This document shows, piece after piece, positions 12,418 to 23,841 of a DNA stretch of 64,000 nucleotides. The notes below the pieces were generated by a model. It was not told where the DNA came from and searched no databases. It saw nothing but the letters and a program-made list of their open reading frames with translations. The number at the start of each line of letters is the position of its first letter. Within the stretch, counting starts at the first letter, position 1. Position numbers and translations under genes: made by a program. This DNA comes from Ischnura elegans (taxonomy: Eukaryota > Arthropoda > Insecta > Odonata > Coenagrionidae): positions 83,649,907-83,713,906 of the forward strand of contig NC_060249.1 of assembly GCF_921293095.1 (NCBI RefSeq). The letters are read 5' to 3'.

Positions 12418-12554
12418 TGGAGGTGGATGAGGGTAGGAGGAGGAGAATATAGAAGGGTTGGAAATGGTGAGTAGGGGAGTGTTTGGGATGACTGACTTTG
12501 GAGGTGACAGGCATGTGATAATCCAACTTAGAGTAAATAGATTGACAGATAATC

Positions 12555-12587
12555 CCGGCCCCTCTTAATTGTATTAAGAGGGGCCGG
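12555..12587. repeat. Perfect 15-bp palindromic hairpin
   Basis: CCGGCCCCTCTTAAT at 12555-12569 and its exact complement at 12573-12587 flank a 3-base loop. No T-run follows and no gene end is adjacent. Probably a repeat remnant. Confidence 0.6.
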
Positions 12588-13568
12588 CAGGGCCGATCCC
12601 CTGTAATTATATTAAGTACCTACTTGTATTTCTAATATTGTTATCTAATCATAAGGTGCTAAATAATTATATTTTTTGATTAAGCTAATGTTGCAATTTT
12701 ATTACTTTCTGATAGTGGTGCAAAGTGGTCCTATGCTTTTAATATCCATCCCAATAGTTGTGTTCCCTCCCGTGCAAACTGACCCAAGATTTGCGCAGTG
12801 GTGGATCTGGGATTTTCTTGAGAAGCTTGAAATTTTTAAGTGAAGAGAAAATGGGAGTGGAAGATTTTCAGATTGTTCAACTCTTTTAGAATGATCAGGA
12901 GAGCTGCCTGTGACGGAGGAAGGGCTATATCCACCCCTAGGCTGTATCAACCTGAAGACCTTCATGAGAAAATGAAAGATTTGTTATGATCACTCATCAT
13001 ACATCGTGTACTTTAATTAGTTGGTAGCTTGGTACCTTATAGCACTTGGGCATTGGATGATCCTTGTTTATGTTCTTGTCATATGAATGGTTTTCCTCCA
13101 TGGAATTGTCAACCTTCACTGCATTTTCAGTCAAATGTGAAAAAGCAGGGGGTTTAGGTATTGTTATCCCCTACTGATAAAAAAAGTGAAATTAACAAAA
13201 ACTTTAATTAAAAACATGTTGATTACCAGGTGACTTTCAAAGGCCTAGAACACCTTCTAAATGTCATTGAATTGTATAATTTTCAAAATTATTAGACCCC
13301 ACTGCTTTAAATTGAGGATATTCTATATCCCATTACCTTTTGGTTGTGAACCTCCCCTTTTCAGATACTTCTAGATATCCCCATGTTTGTGAGTGGTGCT
13401 ATTGAGGTTCACCCTAAGCGAGTATGTGATTTATTAATAATTGATAGGAAAATTGATTTGCATCTTCAAATGTATTAATTTCTTTGTCATAGGTGAAATG
13501 AAAGTTTGTTTAAATAAAGAAAAACATTGCTATTTATTGTTCCTTGAGAGACTTTGATCCTCACTTAG

Positions 13569-13902
13569 CAGGGGCACAGCTAGTAATTAAGTCTAGGGGG
13601 GGGGGTTTAGGTGCAACTAATACAGGAGAGTTTTGGGGTATGGAACACCTGCCAGGGTATGAAAACTTCGCAATGGCCCGCGCACTTACCAGAAGGGTGA
13701 GTTTGGGAGCCCTCCTCCAGAAAATTTTTAAGGTAAAAATGATTGAAATGGTGAGTTTTACGGCTTTCTGAGGGATATTGTATTAATACTTAAAACTATT
13801 CTATAAGCATTATTAGTCCAATTTGGTAAAATGGATTAAACTTTAAAAAATTTCTGAGCTCTGGGGGGAGTTAATCCCCCAAACCCACTCGCTGCGCCAC
13901 TG
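13569..13902. mobile_element. hAT-type MITE, GCTGCGCCACTG family, copy 1 (diverged)
   Basis: Ends CAGGGGCACAGCTAG / ACTCGCTGCGCCACTG. The interior block GGTGAGTTTTACGGCTTTCTG is shared with the copies at 26042, 32787 and 38158. The flanking 8-mers TCACTTAG and GCACACAG agree at only 5 of 8 positions, so the target duplication is uncertain. Confidence 0.7.
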
Positions 13903-16089
13903 GCACACAGGGGCTTCACTGGACTCTTAAATGGCATTGCGAAGTTTTCATATGAATCCATTATATGTAGTGATTAATCAGTTGATTGTGCTTGGTGCTA
14001 ATTATCATAGAAGTCAATGCACCCTTGATGCCTGAACATAACACCGCTAGTCAATAATGTAAGCAGCCTTAATAGTTTTTTGGCGTACCCCTATTAGAAA
14101 GAAAGAGAGAGTCAAATGGCTAATAGTCATCTTTAGCCTGTAATCTAAAATATATTCTGTGTATCTTGATCCATTCACTTTTAAGGATAATGGCTCGTTT
14201 TACTTATAATAAGTCTTCGGCTTATCAATCATTAGTGTTCATAGAAGCTAATCCCTTTACTATTTGCAAGGGAGTCCATGATATACTCGTGATTCTCGCG
14301 AATCGGTTCGCGCGAGTTTACTTTCCCATTTGACAGTTTGCAACATTTCTCAGAGATGGCACTAGCGTTCAAGTGGACGCCCTTGTTTTTACCTGTTGCG
14401 TGGAATTACTGATTGGAAAGTGGTTTGACTTGCATGAATTTTCTCCCCCTTGTTACAATTAGCCGCTAAATGTCAGCATTGCATTGGTGAGGTTTAATAT
14501 TTGGAACTTATCTCCGTACATCGAAGGACACGTCACTGAAGAAGTTGGCCTTTTCGTGACCCCCCATGCATGCCGCCACCGGGAGAGGTGGGTGAGTACC
14601 TGCTCTGACGGGTCTGCGGGAGTTTTGTTATTGTTGCCTTACGGCTGCAGCATGCCGACACAAAGTCAACGCGTGAGCATGTGGGGCCGGTTTAGAGTTC
14701 AAGTCTGGCGTAATATTTGTCACGCTCGCTGTTCAGCAGACAATAGACGCTACGGATCTTGAGTAGAGCAACCGCGGCAGAAACTGCGCCCTCAATGCGT
14801 TCGTTCACGTGTTCACGATCCCTATGTATGCGTTCAAGTAGAGAAGGGCCATGGATGCATTTTATCATTTTCGTTCTCTATTGCATTGTTGTCCTCGCAC
14901 TGGTTACGTGTCGGAAATTTTGATACAATCAATTCTTGAAGATAATTGTTAACTGATATTTTGGTCTCCAAATCTGCACACGCACGCTTTAAATCGTGAC
15001 ACATCAGGGAATGCCTCGTCATTGTGTATGACAAGGGGCGATTATGCGTTTTTGGTAATTATTGTCGGTAATGTCGAGTTGTTTCCGCGAACCCATCTTG
15101 GAGGAAATAAATTTTACGCTTCTTCTCGTTCAAGGACGACGAGGGCAACGCTCAAATTGCTTTGACGGGGAAAACTATGAAACGCTTTAAAAAAAAATTG
15201 GTCGGTCACATTTACTCTTGCAGAATGAACCTTAGTTGATGTAGTCAATGGAAGTGGCCTAAAATGGCCATCGATGGTTATCTAGTCCATCATATCCTCC
15301 ATTCGTATTTTTGCTTATTAATTTGGAGATTTCATAAGGCTTTCTGTCGGGAGATAAACGCGTTGCTTTATCATGATTTATTACCATCCGTTTGTATTAA
15401 GCAAAGTTGTCGATTAATGATGAATGTTGGTTTTGGCGTGGAGTAACAGATCTAAAATTAATGGAAGGGAATATTATTGCACTCACGTTGGGCGCATTCG
15501 CCCGCCAATTCTTCGGGTAGACGAAGGACATTATAAAAATTCACGGCTTGTTGATGGCAACGGGAATCAAGTACTACGATGGAGGACACTGTATTAGTAA
15601 TCTTGGTTGGTATCGAAAGCCATCTTATTTCATAAGGATAATAAATGTGACGCCGATCGTCATATTCTCGTTTATAAGTTCGGTGGCCAATCCATTCAAC
15701 CCCGCTTTTTCTGAGTATTCGCCTGGGGCTATTCATTGCATTCTCTCGCAACTACTCCGCTATATTGCATTGTTGGTTACCGTTTTATTTTCCTCTTTGT
15801 CCCTAATTAGAACATAAAGCTAATTAGTGTGCCAGGACGAAGTAGATATAGATACTCTAACCATAAATTTCATCTCGTCAAGTTTGCATAGTTTTCCCCG
15901 TCGTGCCCACGTTTAAACTGGGTTTTTGTGTTGGTCGAGATGATTTCCTGTGGTGATTCAGATGATTTGGATGAGATTTATTTTTCTCTGATAAAAATGA
16001 AATTGTAACAGCCAATGTCTGTTAGCCAAAGCCAGAAAAAAATTATGTGGGGGTGCAGTTCAGGAAAAGGGGGCGTTCACTTGGACGGG
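13903..16089. other. No gene recognised
   Basis: Single-copy-looking AT-rich DNA with moderate-GC stretches around 14.5-14.85 and 15.45-15.8 kb. Overlapping short open frames on both strands (for example 15458-15817) have no recognisable domain. Confidence 0.5.
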
Positions 16090-16345
16090 GTACATTGAGA
16101 AGGGGTTGATGGGTCCGTGGGCCCGGGTTCAAATGCGGGCGGCTAATGATTTCTCAGAGCCTAGCCGATCCCTGCCGAATGCTTTGCGGAGGGCACTTAA
16201 AAGTACTGAACTCCGTCCGTCGAATGGGGCGCTAAGCCGCGGTCCCCTTGGCTCCTTTCCTTTAAAGCAGGCTAATGCCGACGCCGGGTTTCTCTCGACC
16301 CTTCCTTCCCTAATCTTCCCCTTGGCGCAATTGACCTTAGCTCTC
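16090..16345 (+). repeat. SINE-like GC-rich repeat, interrupted by the Transib insertion
   Basis: Contains the box-B-like CGGGTTCAAATGCG near 16,126, followed by a GC-rich body ending in pyrimidine-rich sequence. It resembles tRNA-derived SINEs I have seen in arthropod DNA, but the exact family is not established. The open frames overlapping on both strands reflect GC content, not genes. The Transib target site lies just past it. Confidence 0.45.
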
Positions 16346-16350
16346 CGTCG
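16346..16350. repeat. Transib target-site duplication, left
   Basis: CGTCG directly before CACAGTG; identical to 20751-20755. Removing the element restores CTCCGTCG followed by CCTCCAAAT. Confidence 0.92.
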
Positions 16351-16388
16351 CACAGTGGGCTGAAATCGAAAAAAGCTGGACAAAACCT
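16351..16388 (+). other. RSS-like transposon end, left
   Basis: Heptamer CACAGTG (16351-16357), 22-bp spacer (16358-16379), then ACAAAACCT (16380-16388), which matches the V(D)J nonamer ACAAAAACC at 7 of 9 positions without gaps. Likely the transposase recognition end; the resemblance to a 23-RSS is seen directly, the function is inference. Confidence 0.75.
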
Positions 16389-17303
16389 CGAAAATGGTTT
16401 TTTTGAGTATGGAAGTTGAAACTTTTCACAGTTGTTGCCAACACATTAGTGCATTTTTTGACGCAAAATGTTTTTCATAGGTTGATTTTTTGTATAAAAT
16501 ACATAGCCTCAAAGTTGAACAAATTTGGCGCAAATTGCCCGCTTCGAATTTTTTTCGAAATTCAGCATGTTTAAACTAATGTCACACCTTTAGTAGTAAT
16601 TCAATAGCAACAAAAATTTATAAAATTGTTAAACGGTTTGTTAGCATTGATTACCATTAACTTTCACGACTTAGTTGTTGTATTTGTGACCAATACGATA
16701 CAAAATGGCGGACCCTGTTTTTCGTCGAATTTTTGGGTTTATGTAGGATTTTAAAAAAAGGATCACCGAGTTACCTCGAGATATATACACCACATATACA
16801 ACAAAGTATATAGATTACGATAATCGGAAGTGCAGCTGCGACCACTTGCGACGCCGAAATTAAGATCGATTTTTCGAACGTGCGGCACCGCCCGGAGATT
16901 TGCTGCTGGCCACGGGAATTGCCGTACTGGACGGATGTTGGATAGTGAATCATTTTAAGCAAATTTATTGTATAAAAGCTATGATATATTAATACTACAT
17001 TTATTTTCCTTTTGTTATAACCTGATTTCTTTACTCTCTTGTAATATCTATAGTCGATGCAGTACAAAATGGCGGACGCTAATTTCAGTAACATTTTTGC
17101 CCGTGTGTGGCTATATAAAAAGAAGGACACCGAGTTTCTCTCAGATATTTACATCGTAATTGCATCAAGTCTTTTAGAGTCTCCATCCACAGAAATAATC
17201 TGCGACCGTTTGCAACAAACAAAATAAAAATCGATGTTTCTACCGTGCCGCGCAGTCCGCGGCTGCTCCCTGGGCGGATGGAATGTCGTGACGCAGCGTA
17301 CAT
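16351..17303 (+). repeat. Transib terminal inverted repeat, left arm
   Basis: Every position x pairs with 37101-x in the right arm. Three translated frames of 119, 72 and 63 residues are identical between arms. The open frames here (16771-17130, 17085-17303, 16968-17159) are therefore TIR sequence, not genes. Past 17303 near-identity stops abruptly and only weak similarity remains. Confidence 0.95.
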
Positions 17304-17465
17304 TATAAAACGCTATGAATGCATAGTCTTTGTTGAGGATGTATTTAATGTTATTATTAACAGTATAGGCTTGTGGGCTTTTTTCTCAGTCCTTTCATTT
17401 TGATAAAAGGTTCTCAATGAATATCTAAATAACTGTTGAACTTTCCCCATGTACGTGCAATAGTA

Positions 17466-19050
17466 TCACTCCGAGTCGGTTGAAGAACTATCGGTTTCAC
17501 TTCCAGGCTGCAGGATTTCTGGCTCATCGTCATTTAGTAACAGTAAATTTCTCACTTTTATCGGCATTCTTCGGGATATCTTCGTAATTAGGGATGCGGC
17601 GTTGGACATAACTGTATCCGAGGTCAGGAGGAGCCGGCGAAATAAGTCATTGTTGGTAGATATTCTTGAGTGCTTCCTGTTGAAGCTTTCTCGATATTTT
17701 CTGGTATCTTTATTGCGTGCTTCAATTTCTTCTTCAGATAATTGCCCTAAAGGAAGAATCATCTCTGATGCTATATATGCTCTGTGTATTAGGACCTTAT
17801 GAACGGTCGGAGTCATGTGAAACCATGTGTACAGAGTGACGAAGAGCACAGCGGTTTCCAAGGAATAATCTTTGAATTGATATTCTTTTATGGGTGTATC
17901 GCTGGAAATAGCCTTAAAAATAGTTGAAAATCTTTTGATAAGCTCTTCATCAATTTCTGCAAATTAAGCATGAGAGATTTAGCTAAAATTATAAGGAAGC
18001 TGTTGACAGAAATGCCAATCGGGATTGTAAAGTCAGACCTGCTTTTTCATCATAATATGAATTAAAATGTTTTTACCTAATATTTCAGATGACAGAGTGG
18101 GATTTTCAAAGAAACGGCGAGCCGTCGTTTGTTGTTCAGCACCCTGTATCGTCACATCAACAATAAAACCTATTTCTTCTTTAAACGTATTTTGTATTAA
18201 TCCTCTTCGGTGTAATAGCAGTTGCTTTGGTCTCCGCGGGCCTGGTTGAGACGGTTATATTGAATGATATGATAAGTAATTTTCATATGGTAAAAGAAAA
18301 AGTTGTCTTTCAGTGAAATTACAACCTACCTGCCACTGCCTAAAATCCAATATGTATGAAATATGTAGAAGACATTAAAAAAATCTTATGTAGCAGTGCA
18401 ATGTGGAAATGCCAAATTTCAGATTTTTCATTTTTACAGGTCGGCTTTTCAATTCTTGAATTCGATGCATTTCCGAAATTTTCGCACCCCAAACAAAGAA
18501 TGTCATGCTTCCCGTCTCAGTCAATGCATTGCAGACCTAAAGTAATTAATTCATGCTATCAAGAATGAAATAGTAGTGCGTTTCAGTTATATGCCATCCT
18601 TTCCATTAACTATTGTGAGAAGCATGGAGAACCCGATGGTGTAATCTCCCACATGAATCGGCCTCAATTTTTTTATTTGCTTCTTAAGGTGCATCTCTTC
18701 TGCCTTGGCTATTTCCTTTGTTTCTTTTTGCTCTGGTTGGAGTGGTCGTTGTAATGTATTATGGAATATACTTACCCGAAGAATTAGAAGCTCTTGGCAA
18801 TTCTAGAACGTTTTCTGGTACATATATAGGTGCTTTCAGCCACTTAATATTTCTCCTCAAAAATCTTTCATTATTTCTACTGCAGGATTCCCATTTCTTT
18901 GGTAGCGAATCAAAAAATATCGTTTAAGACAGTCACTAAGGCCCTTCGTAGCTTCAATATTACCTTGCACGTGAAATTTTTTCGTCAGATATTTCATTAA
19001 AAATTCATATCTCTCAACAAAGGATTTACGTCCAGATTTGACAATACAAC
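17466..19050 (-). pseudogene. Transib transposase (RAG1-related), decayed
   Basis: Minus-strand spliced gene. Recognisable exons: about 19050-18870 (N-terminal, SFVERYEFLMKYLTKKFHV), about 18740-18599 (FSMLLTIVNGK), 18536-18330 (VCNALTETGS, then FGISTLHCYIRFF), 18241-18077 (EIGFIVDV, TTARRFFENPTLSSEI) and 17956-17466 (YTWFHMTPTVHKVLIH, then LPLGQLSEEEIEARNK, stop at 17466). The conserved Glu of the DDE triad sits in LSEEE (codon 17733-17735). Introns are 120, 88 and 62 bp. Damage: TAA at 18375-18377 where Glu is expected after YIRFF; a frameshift near 18190-18210; the 62-bp intron has GA instead of GT at its donor; FFVWG replaces the family's C-x2-C zinc motif; a frameshift near 18,880; and the segment with the first catalytic Asp appears deleted around 18,740-18,780. 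Not functional as written. Confidence 0.88.
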
Positions 19051-19797
19051 ACTGGTTCTATTTCAGCTCTACGAGTTACCAATAACAAGTAACATACATG
19101 AAAAAAAAAGAAAGGGTCAATTCTAGAGGAGTTCGTGGTAAATAAAAAAAGGGAAATTGCTTATAGCACGAGGCAAAATATAAAGAACTACAAATGAAAA
19201 TCTCTTACCAGTTTGATGATAGATGCCTGGCGAATGAGTGATTGACACCGCCAATGGAGTTAAAGCAGAAAACCGATGAGGTTCCCCGGAGTTCTCAATA
19301 TCCAAAGCGCGTATATCCGAGTGCATCCAAAATCACCACAGCACAACAAACCTCTTTCACTGTATGTTCAAAACTAAATTCATATATGCATTTCTTTCTG
19401 GAAACGGAATTTCCGAAAAAGGTATAAGGGACCGCAAACGAGCAACGTGGGGTCATAAAAAGACCATTTTCGCGACTACCGTAGGAGGTGGACGGGCAAA
19501 TACCAACCAGCTGTGGGCTGGTCGGATGGTTGTAAAATCTATTTCGTCTTTGAGGTTAGAAGCAGGCTAATAGAGCCGTTTTACTCATCCAAGGGGTACA
19601 ATTCACGTGCGGAATTGTCATAGTTTCAAGTCAGCTAGTTTGCATTCGGGAATTTGGTAAATAGTCACTAGTCACTAAAAATTGATAGAGGAGCGAATTC
19701 ATTTACCTAAAGTCATCACAAGCCAACTTGAAATGAAATAGTAATAATTATGTTGGAATCAAACATAACCACAGCAAAGACTTCATAGCCCTTTTTC

Positions 19798-20750
19798 ATG
19801 TACGCTGCGTCACGACATTCCATCCGCCCAGGGAGCAGCCGCGGACTGCGCGGCACGGTAGAAACATCGATTTTTATTTTGTTTGTTGCAAACGGTCGCA
19901 GATTATTTCTGTGGATGGAGACTCTAAAAGACTTGATGCAATTACGATGTAAATATCTGAGAGAAACTCGGTGTCCTTCTTTTTATATAGCCACACACGG
20001 GCAAAAATGTTACTGAAATTAGCGTCCGCCATTTTGTACTGCATCGACTATAGATATTACAAGAGAGTAAAGAAATCAGGTTATAACAAAAGGAAAATAA
20101 ATGTAGTATTAATATATCATAGCTTTTATACAATAAATTTGCTTAAAATGATTCACTATCCAACATCCGTCCAGTACGGCAATTCCCGTGGCCAGCAGCA
20201 AATCTCCGGGCGGTGCCGCACGTTCGAAAAATCGATCTTAATTTCGGCGTCGCAAGTGGTCGCAGCTGCACTTCCGATTATCGTAATCTATATACTTTGT
20301 TGTATATGTGGTGTATATATCTCGAGGTAACTCGGTGATCCTTTTTTTAAAATCCTACATAAACCCAAAAATTCGACGAAAAACAGGGTCCGCCATTTTG
20401 TATCGTATTGGTCACAAATACAACAACTAAGTCGTGAAAGTTAATGGTAATCAATGCTAACAAACCGTTTAACAATTTTATAAATTTTTGTTGCTATTGA
20501 ATTACTACTAAAGGTGTGACATTAGTTTAAACATGCTGAATTTCGAAAAAAATTCGAAGCGGGCAATTTGCGCCAAATTTGTTCAACTTTGAGGCTATGT
20601 ATTTTATACAAAAAATCAACCTATGAAAAACATTTTGCGTCAAAAAATGCACTAATGTGTTGGCAACAACTGTGAAAAGTTTCAACTTCCATACTCAAAA
20701 AAACCATTTTCGAGGTTTTGTCCAGCTTTTTTCGATTTCAGCCCACTGTG
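19798..20750 (-). repeat. Transib terminal inverted repeat, right arm
   Basis: Exact-length inverted copy of 16351-17303. The open frames at 19798-20016, 19971-20330 and 19942-20133 duplicate those of the left arm. Confidence 0.95.
20713..20750 (-). other. RSS-like transposon end, right
   Basis: Mirror copy of the left end: CACTGTG at 20744-20750, the same 22-bp spacer and the nonamer-like AGGTTTTGT on the plus strand. Confidence 0.75.
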
Positions 20751-20755
20751 CGTCG
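20751..20755. repeat. Transib target-site duplication, right
   Basis: CGTCG directly after CACTGTG; matches the left copy. Confidence 0.92.
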
Positions 20756-20871
20756 CCTCCAAATATGTACCATACACATTTAAAACTATATTTATAAAAA
20801 TTCGGTGCTTCTCAACCTCCCCACTTGCACCTTGATAACCTTACCTGATCTAGAGAGTCCTACTAATCGGT

Positions 20872-21135
20872 TATAATAATAATATGCCTTTATTCGGGCT
20901 AGGTTGAGACTATAAAGTCCCCTCTTCCTCCTAACCCCTCGATAGCGTCAATGCAAACATATTAAAAAATGGCATATAAACCTTTACCATACAAAATATA
21001 TACCATGTACACTATTTGTGAAATGTCAAAAAAGATAAACAAGTAGATATGTGTGAAATTTTTGTGTAAAAAAGATTTGTTTGTGGGAAAAAACATGAGG
21101 ACAGGGGCGTAATATCCTTATCCTCATATTTATGT
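20872..21135 (-). mobile_element. Truncated LINE-like 3' end, copy 1
   Basis: Collinear with 55625-55872: both have TTATTCGGGC, GGTTGAGACTA, AGTCCCCTCTTCC, TAACCCCT, ATAGCGTCAATGCAAACATATT, and a later AAAAAAGATTT block. The minus strand ends in AATAAAGGC followed by a (TTA)n-like tail, as expected for a non-LTR retrotransposon 3' end. No coding sequence retained. Confidence 0.6.
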
Positions 21136-21968
21136 GTATTATTCATTTATAAATATGTGGATAGTTATATCGGTCCATTAAGTAGAATATTTTTAAAATG
21201 TCATCAACAACCATCCACCCTGTGTGACTTTTCCATTACCCGTGCCCTAACCTCTTATCCATCCTCTTATACCCCTGACCTTGTTCTATCTCACCTCCAA
21301 GTAATGCCCGATATGTAGGTTTACTTGAAAATGATATCACCTGTCGACACCGGTGTCGTCTCTGTAAAGATTTTCGCAGAGGTTAATGAATGAATTAATA
21401 TAAATATATATTGTATACAAGGCCGTCGTATTTAGTGGACTGAAATTAGGAAACAGAGGTTTAGAAGTATTGTTACAACAAAAAAAAGGGGATGGAACAC
21501 GCAGAAACTGAAGCACCTCGCAGGTTTTCTCCATAGAATAATCTTCTGCGCAGGTCTCACACTCACAATCAGGTTTACTGCGAAGCATACATTCAGGTTT
21601 GTGGCCAAACAGCAAGACCTCGCCGCCAAATGCATTTCTCAAGGCCTTTCTATTGCCTTTGTTGTGCTACCGAGCTTATTGCTACACCGTAGCCTGTCTT
21701 AAGATCTGAGTTTAATCCAGCCTGAGACATCTGTTGTGGTCCATACATTTTTCGTGGTAAAATTGAAGATTTGAACCTGAATGTTTTCTATTTTGCCTCT
21801 AATTTCGTTATTATCATTCAAACCGACCTCTTTCACAGTTAATCGTGGTAATGTTCCACTGGTATTTAATAATTCGTGAACAGATTTTTTTACTCTGGGA
21901 ACCGTCATTGTATTTTAAAAACCTGGTCGGTTAATCGTTCACAGACACAAATTTTACTTGGGTGATTG
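21136..21968. other. No gene recognised
   Basis: Short minus-strand frames at 21337-21642 and 21699-21908. The first includes a cysteine-rich patch (CECETCAED), but I see no splice context or known domain. Confidence 0.4.
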
Positions 21969-21976
21969 GTTACACT

Positions 21977-22235
21977 CAGTGGCGGATACAGATGGGGGGC
22001 GCAGGGGGCGCGCGCCCCCCCCTTGCGGGTCCGCCTGTATTGCCGAACATTGCAAAACCACAATTGTAACTTTTTATATCATAAGATGGCATTGTGTTTT
22101 ACATGTTTATAATCACTTTAAATAAAATTTTCATATACTTTGCCTGTGACTTGATCATCTTTTATTACGATAAAAGTAAAGACAACTCAAGATATGTTGC
22201 GCCCCCCCCTTGAGTTTTTTCTGTATCCGCCCCTG
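21977..22235. mobile_element. hAT-type MITE, GGCGGATACAG family, copy 1
   Basis: Ends CAGTGGCGGATACAG / CTGTATCCGCCCCTG with a perfect 8-bp duplication GTTACACT (21969-21976, 22236-22243). A G-rich block followed by GCGCGC and a C run near the left end forms a strong hairpin. Confidence 0.88.
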
Positions 22236-22243
22236 GTTACACT

Positions 22244-23841
22244 GTCATGGAATTTCACAAATTTACGCCTACCACCATCATTTACATTTTAGTGTATATC
22301 ATACAGCCGCATTCGTGAACAATGGAGGCCGGATTTCTGTCTTCATCATCAACAATCAGAAGATTGATTTGACCGTATCTCGGTTGGCTACGGTTTGACG
22401 CAGTTCTCCACTTCGTTCTATGTGCTAGCTGCTAAAATTTTCATATTTAATTATTTATTTTCTTTTAAATCCTTAATAACTTGTCCTGTTGTACTCATTC
22501 AATCCGTCCTTTACCTTTCTTCCCATCCTTGACTTCTATCGACGATTATTTTCATCTGGATATCATGCCACTTTACGTGGCCTATAAGGTTGTTATGTAT
22601 TAGGGTAGGGTATTTTATAAAGTGAAGTCACTTCTGAAAAGGTTATTTGCATTATCAACAAGAATTTTTAAAGGCCGTAGGTAGATAATTTCGCGATTCC
22701 CCTTTTTATTATTAGTACCCTCCGTTGAATGTCTGTGGTCAGGATTTACTCAGTACCTATTCATTAGGAAGAGGGATCAATGACTTCGGTTGAACTCCTC
22801 CTCTGTGTAGAGTCGCACTAGAAATCACCTTTGCCCTGAGCGGTTACTATTGGCTCGCAGGTGTGTAACGGTTTATAGTATTTAACCCACCTCCCTCGAG
22901 ATAACCTCCGCTGGTGTTGACGTCTCATACGGATAGCCACAGGTGTTCCACTTGAACAAAAAGTTCGTCTTGTTCAAACTTTTATTGAGGTCGGCGTTAA
23001 TTAAGAGATCACTTTGTTTTGGGGTTGGTAATGAAGTCATTATTAAGTACCTCTGCCCCTCGTGGATGGAAATGGTAGAGGATTAGTGGTTTTCTTTGCA
23101 TCTCATTATTTTTACGGGCATTTTTCCCTATTGAAAACAATGTATGAAAATTAGTTGTTCAAATCTGATTATGAATATAATATATATATTAATTCTTGGT
23201 TGATTGATGGTTAGTAGAGCGAAAAAATAATCACTTTTATACATTTACAGCTTAGTACACAAGGTACGAAAGAATATCTTGGAGTTAGTCAATTTTCTAC
23301 TATCAAAATGGCTGTTGGGAAAAGATTTTTCGTTCGCATAATATATGGGCATTTTTAAAACAATGATATCCAGTCCTTAACAGATTAAAATCATGATTAT
23401 CCGTGTCGACCACTTTTCAATCCATCTATTTTAAAAATGGTCACTGCGTCATTACAGAAACTTACAAAGGACTCAATACTAATTATTGATTTATACGATG
23501 ACTAAACACTAGGAATAATGCAACGCTGATACATGTTTGATAAATCCAAGATTTTATATTGATTCAAGCAAGTCTCCTGAGAATATTTGTGCATGCATGA
23601 ATGCATAAAATAAGGCATTAGAAATAGCAGGAGATATCATAATCACATATTGAGTAAATGTACTAACTCAGCACCTCATAAACTATTCGATTATGCAAGA
23701 GTTTTCGAAGAAATTAAGTGTAAAATATTCCATCATTAGTTTTAATTTGTTTTATAAACCAAAGTTCAGAATAATGAATTTATTATTTACCCCTGAAAGT
23801 TAATATAGGTTTCTCAAGCTGTGTAACACTCTCGCTGGACT
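22244..23841. other. No gene recognised
   Basis: AT-rich DNA without a recognised gene or repeat. Confidence 0.5.

Larger units (their letters stand above)
16351..20750 (-). mobile_element. Transib DNA transposon with 953-bp TIRs
   Basis: 4,400-bp element. It starts CACAGTGGGC and ends GCCCACTGTG, the CACAGTG terminus of Transib elements and of RAG recombination signals. The flanking CGTCG at 16346-16350 and 20751-20755 is a perfect 5-bp target duplication of the CGNCG type that Transib prefers. The arms 16351-17303 and 19798-20750 are inverted copies with no length difference. The interior encodes a degenerate minus-strand Transib transposase (see 17466-19050). The superfamily call rests on three independent signs: terminus, target duplication and transposase motifs. 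The transposase is broken, so this copy needs a source elsewhere. Confidence 0.95.

Noticed and set aside
16771..17303. Open frames of 119, 72 and 63 codons repeated at 19798-20330
   Set aside because: They appear twice only because they lie in the inverted arms of the Transib element.
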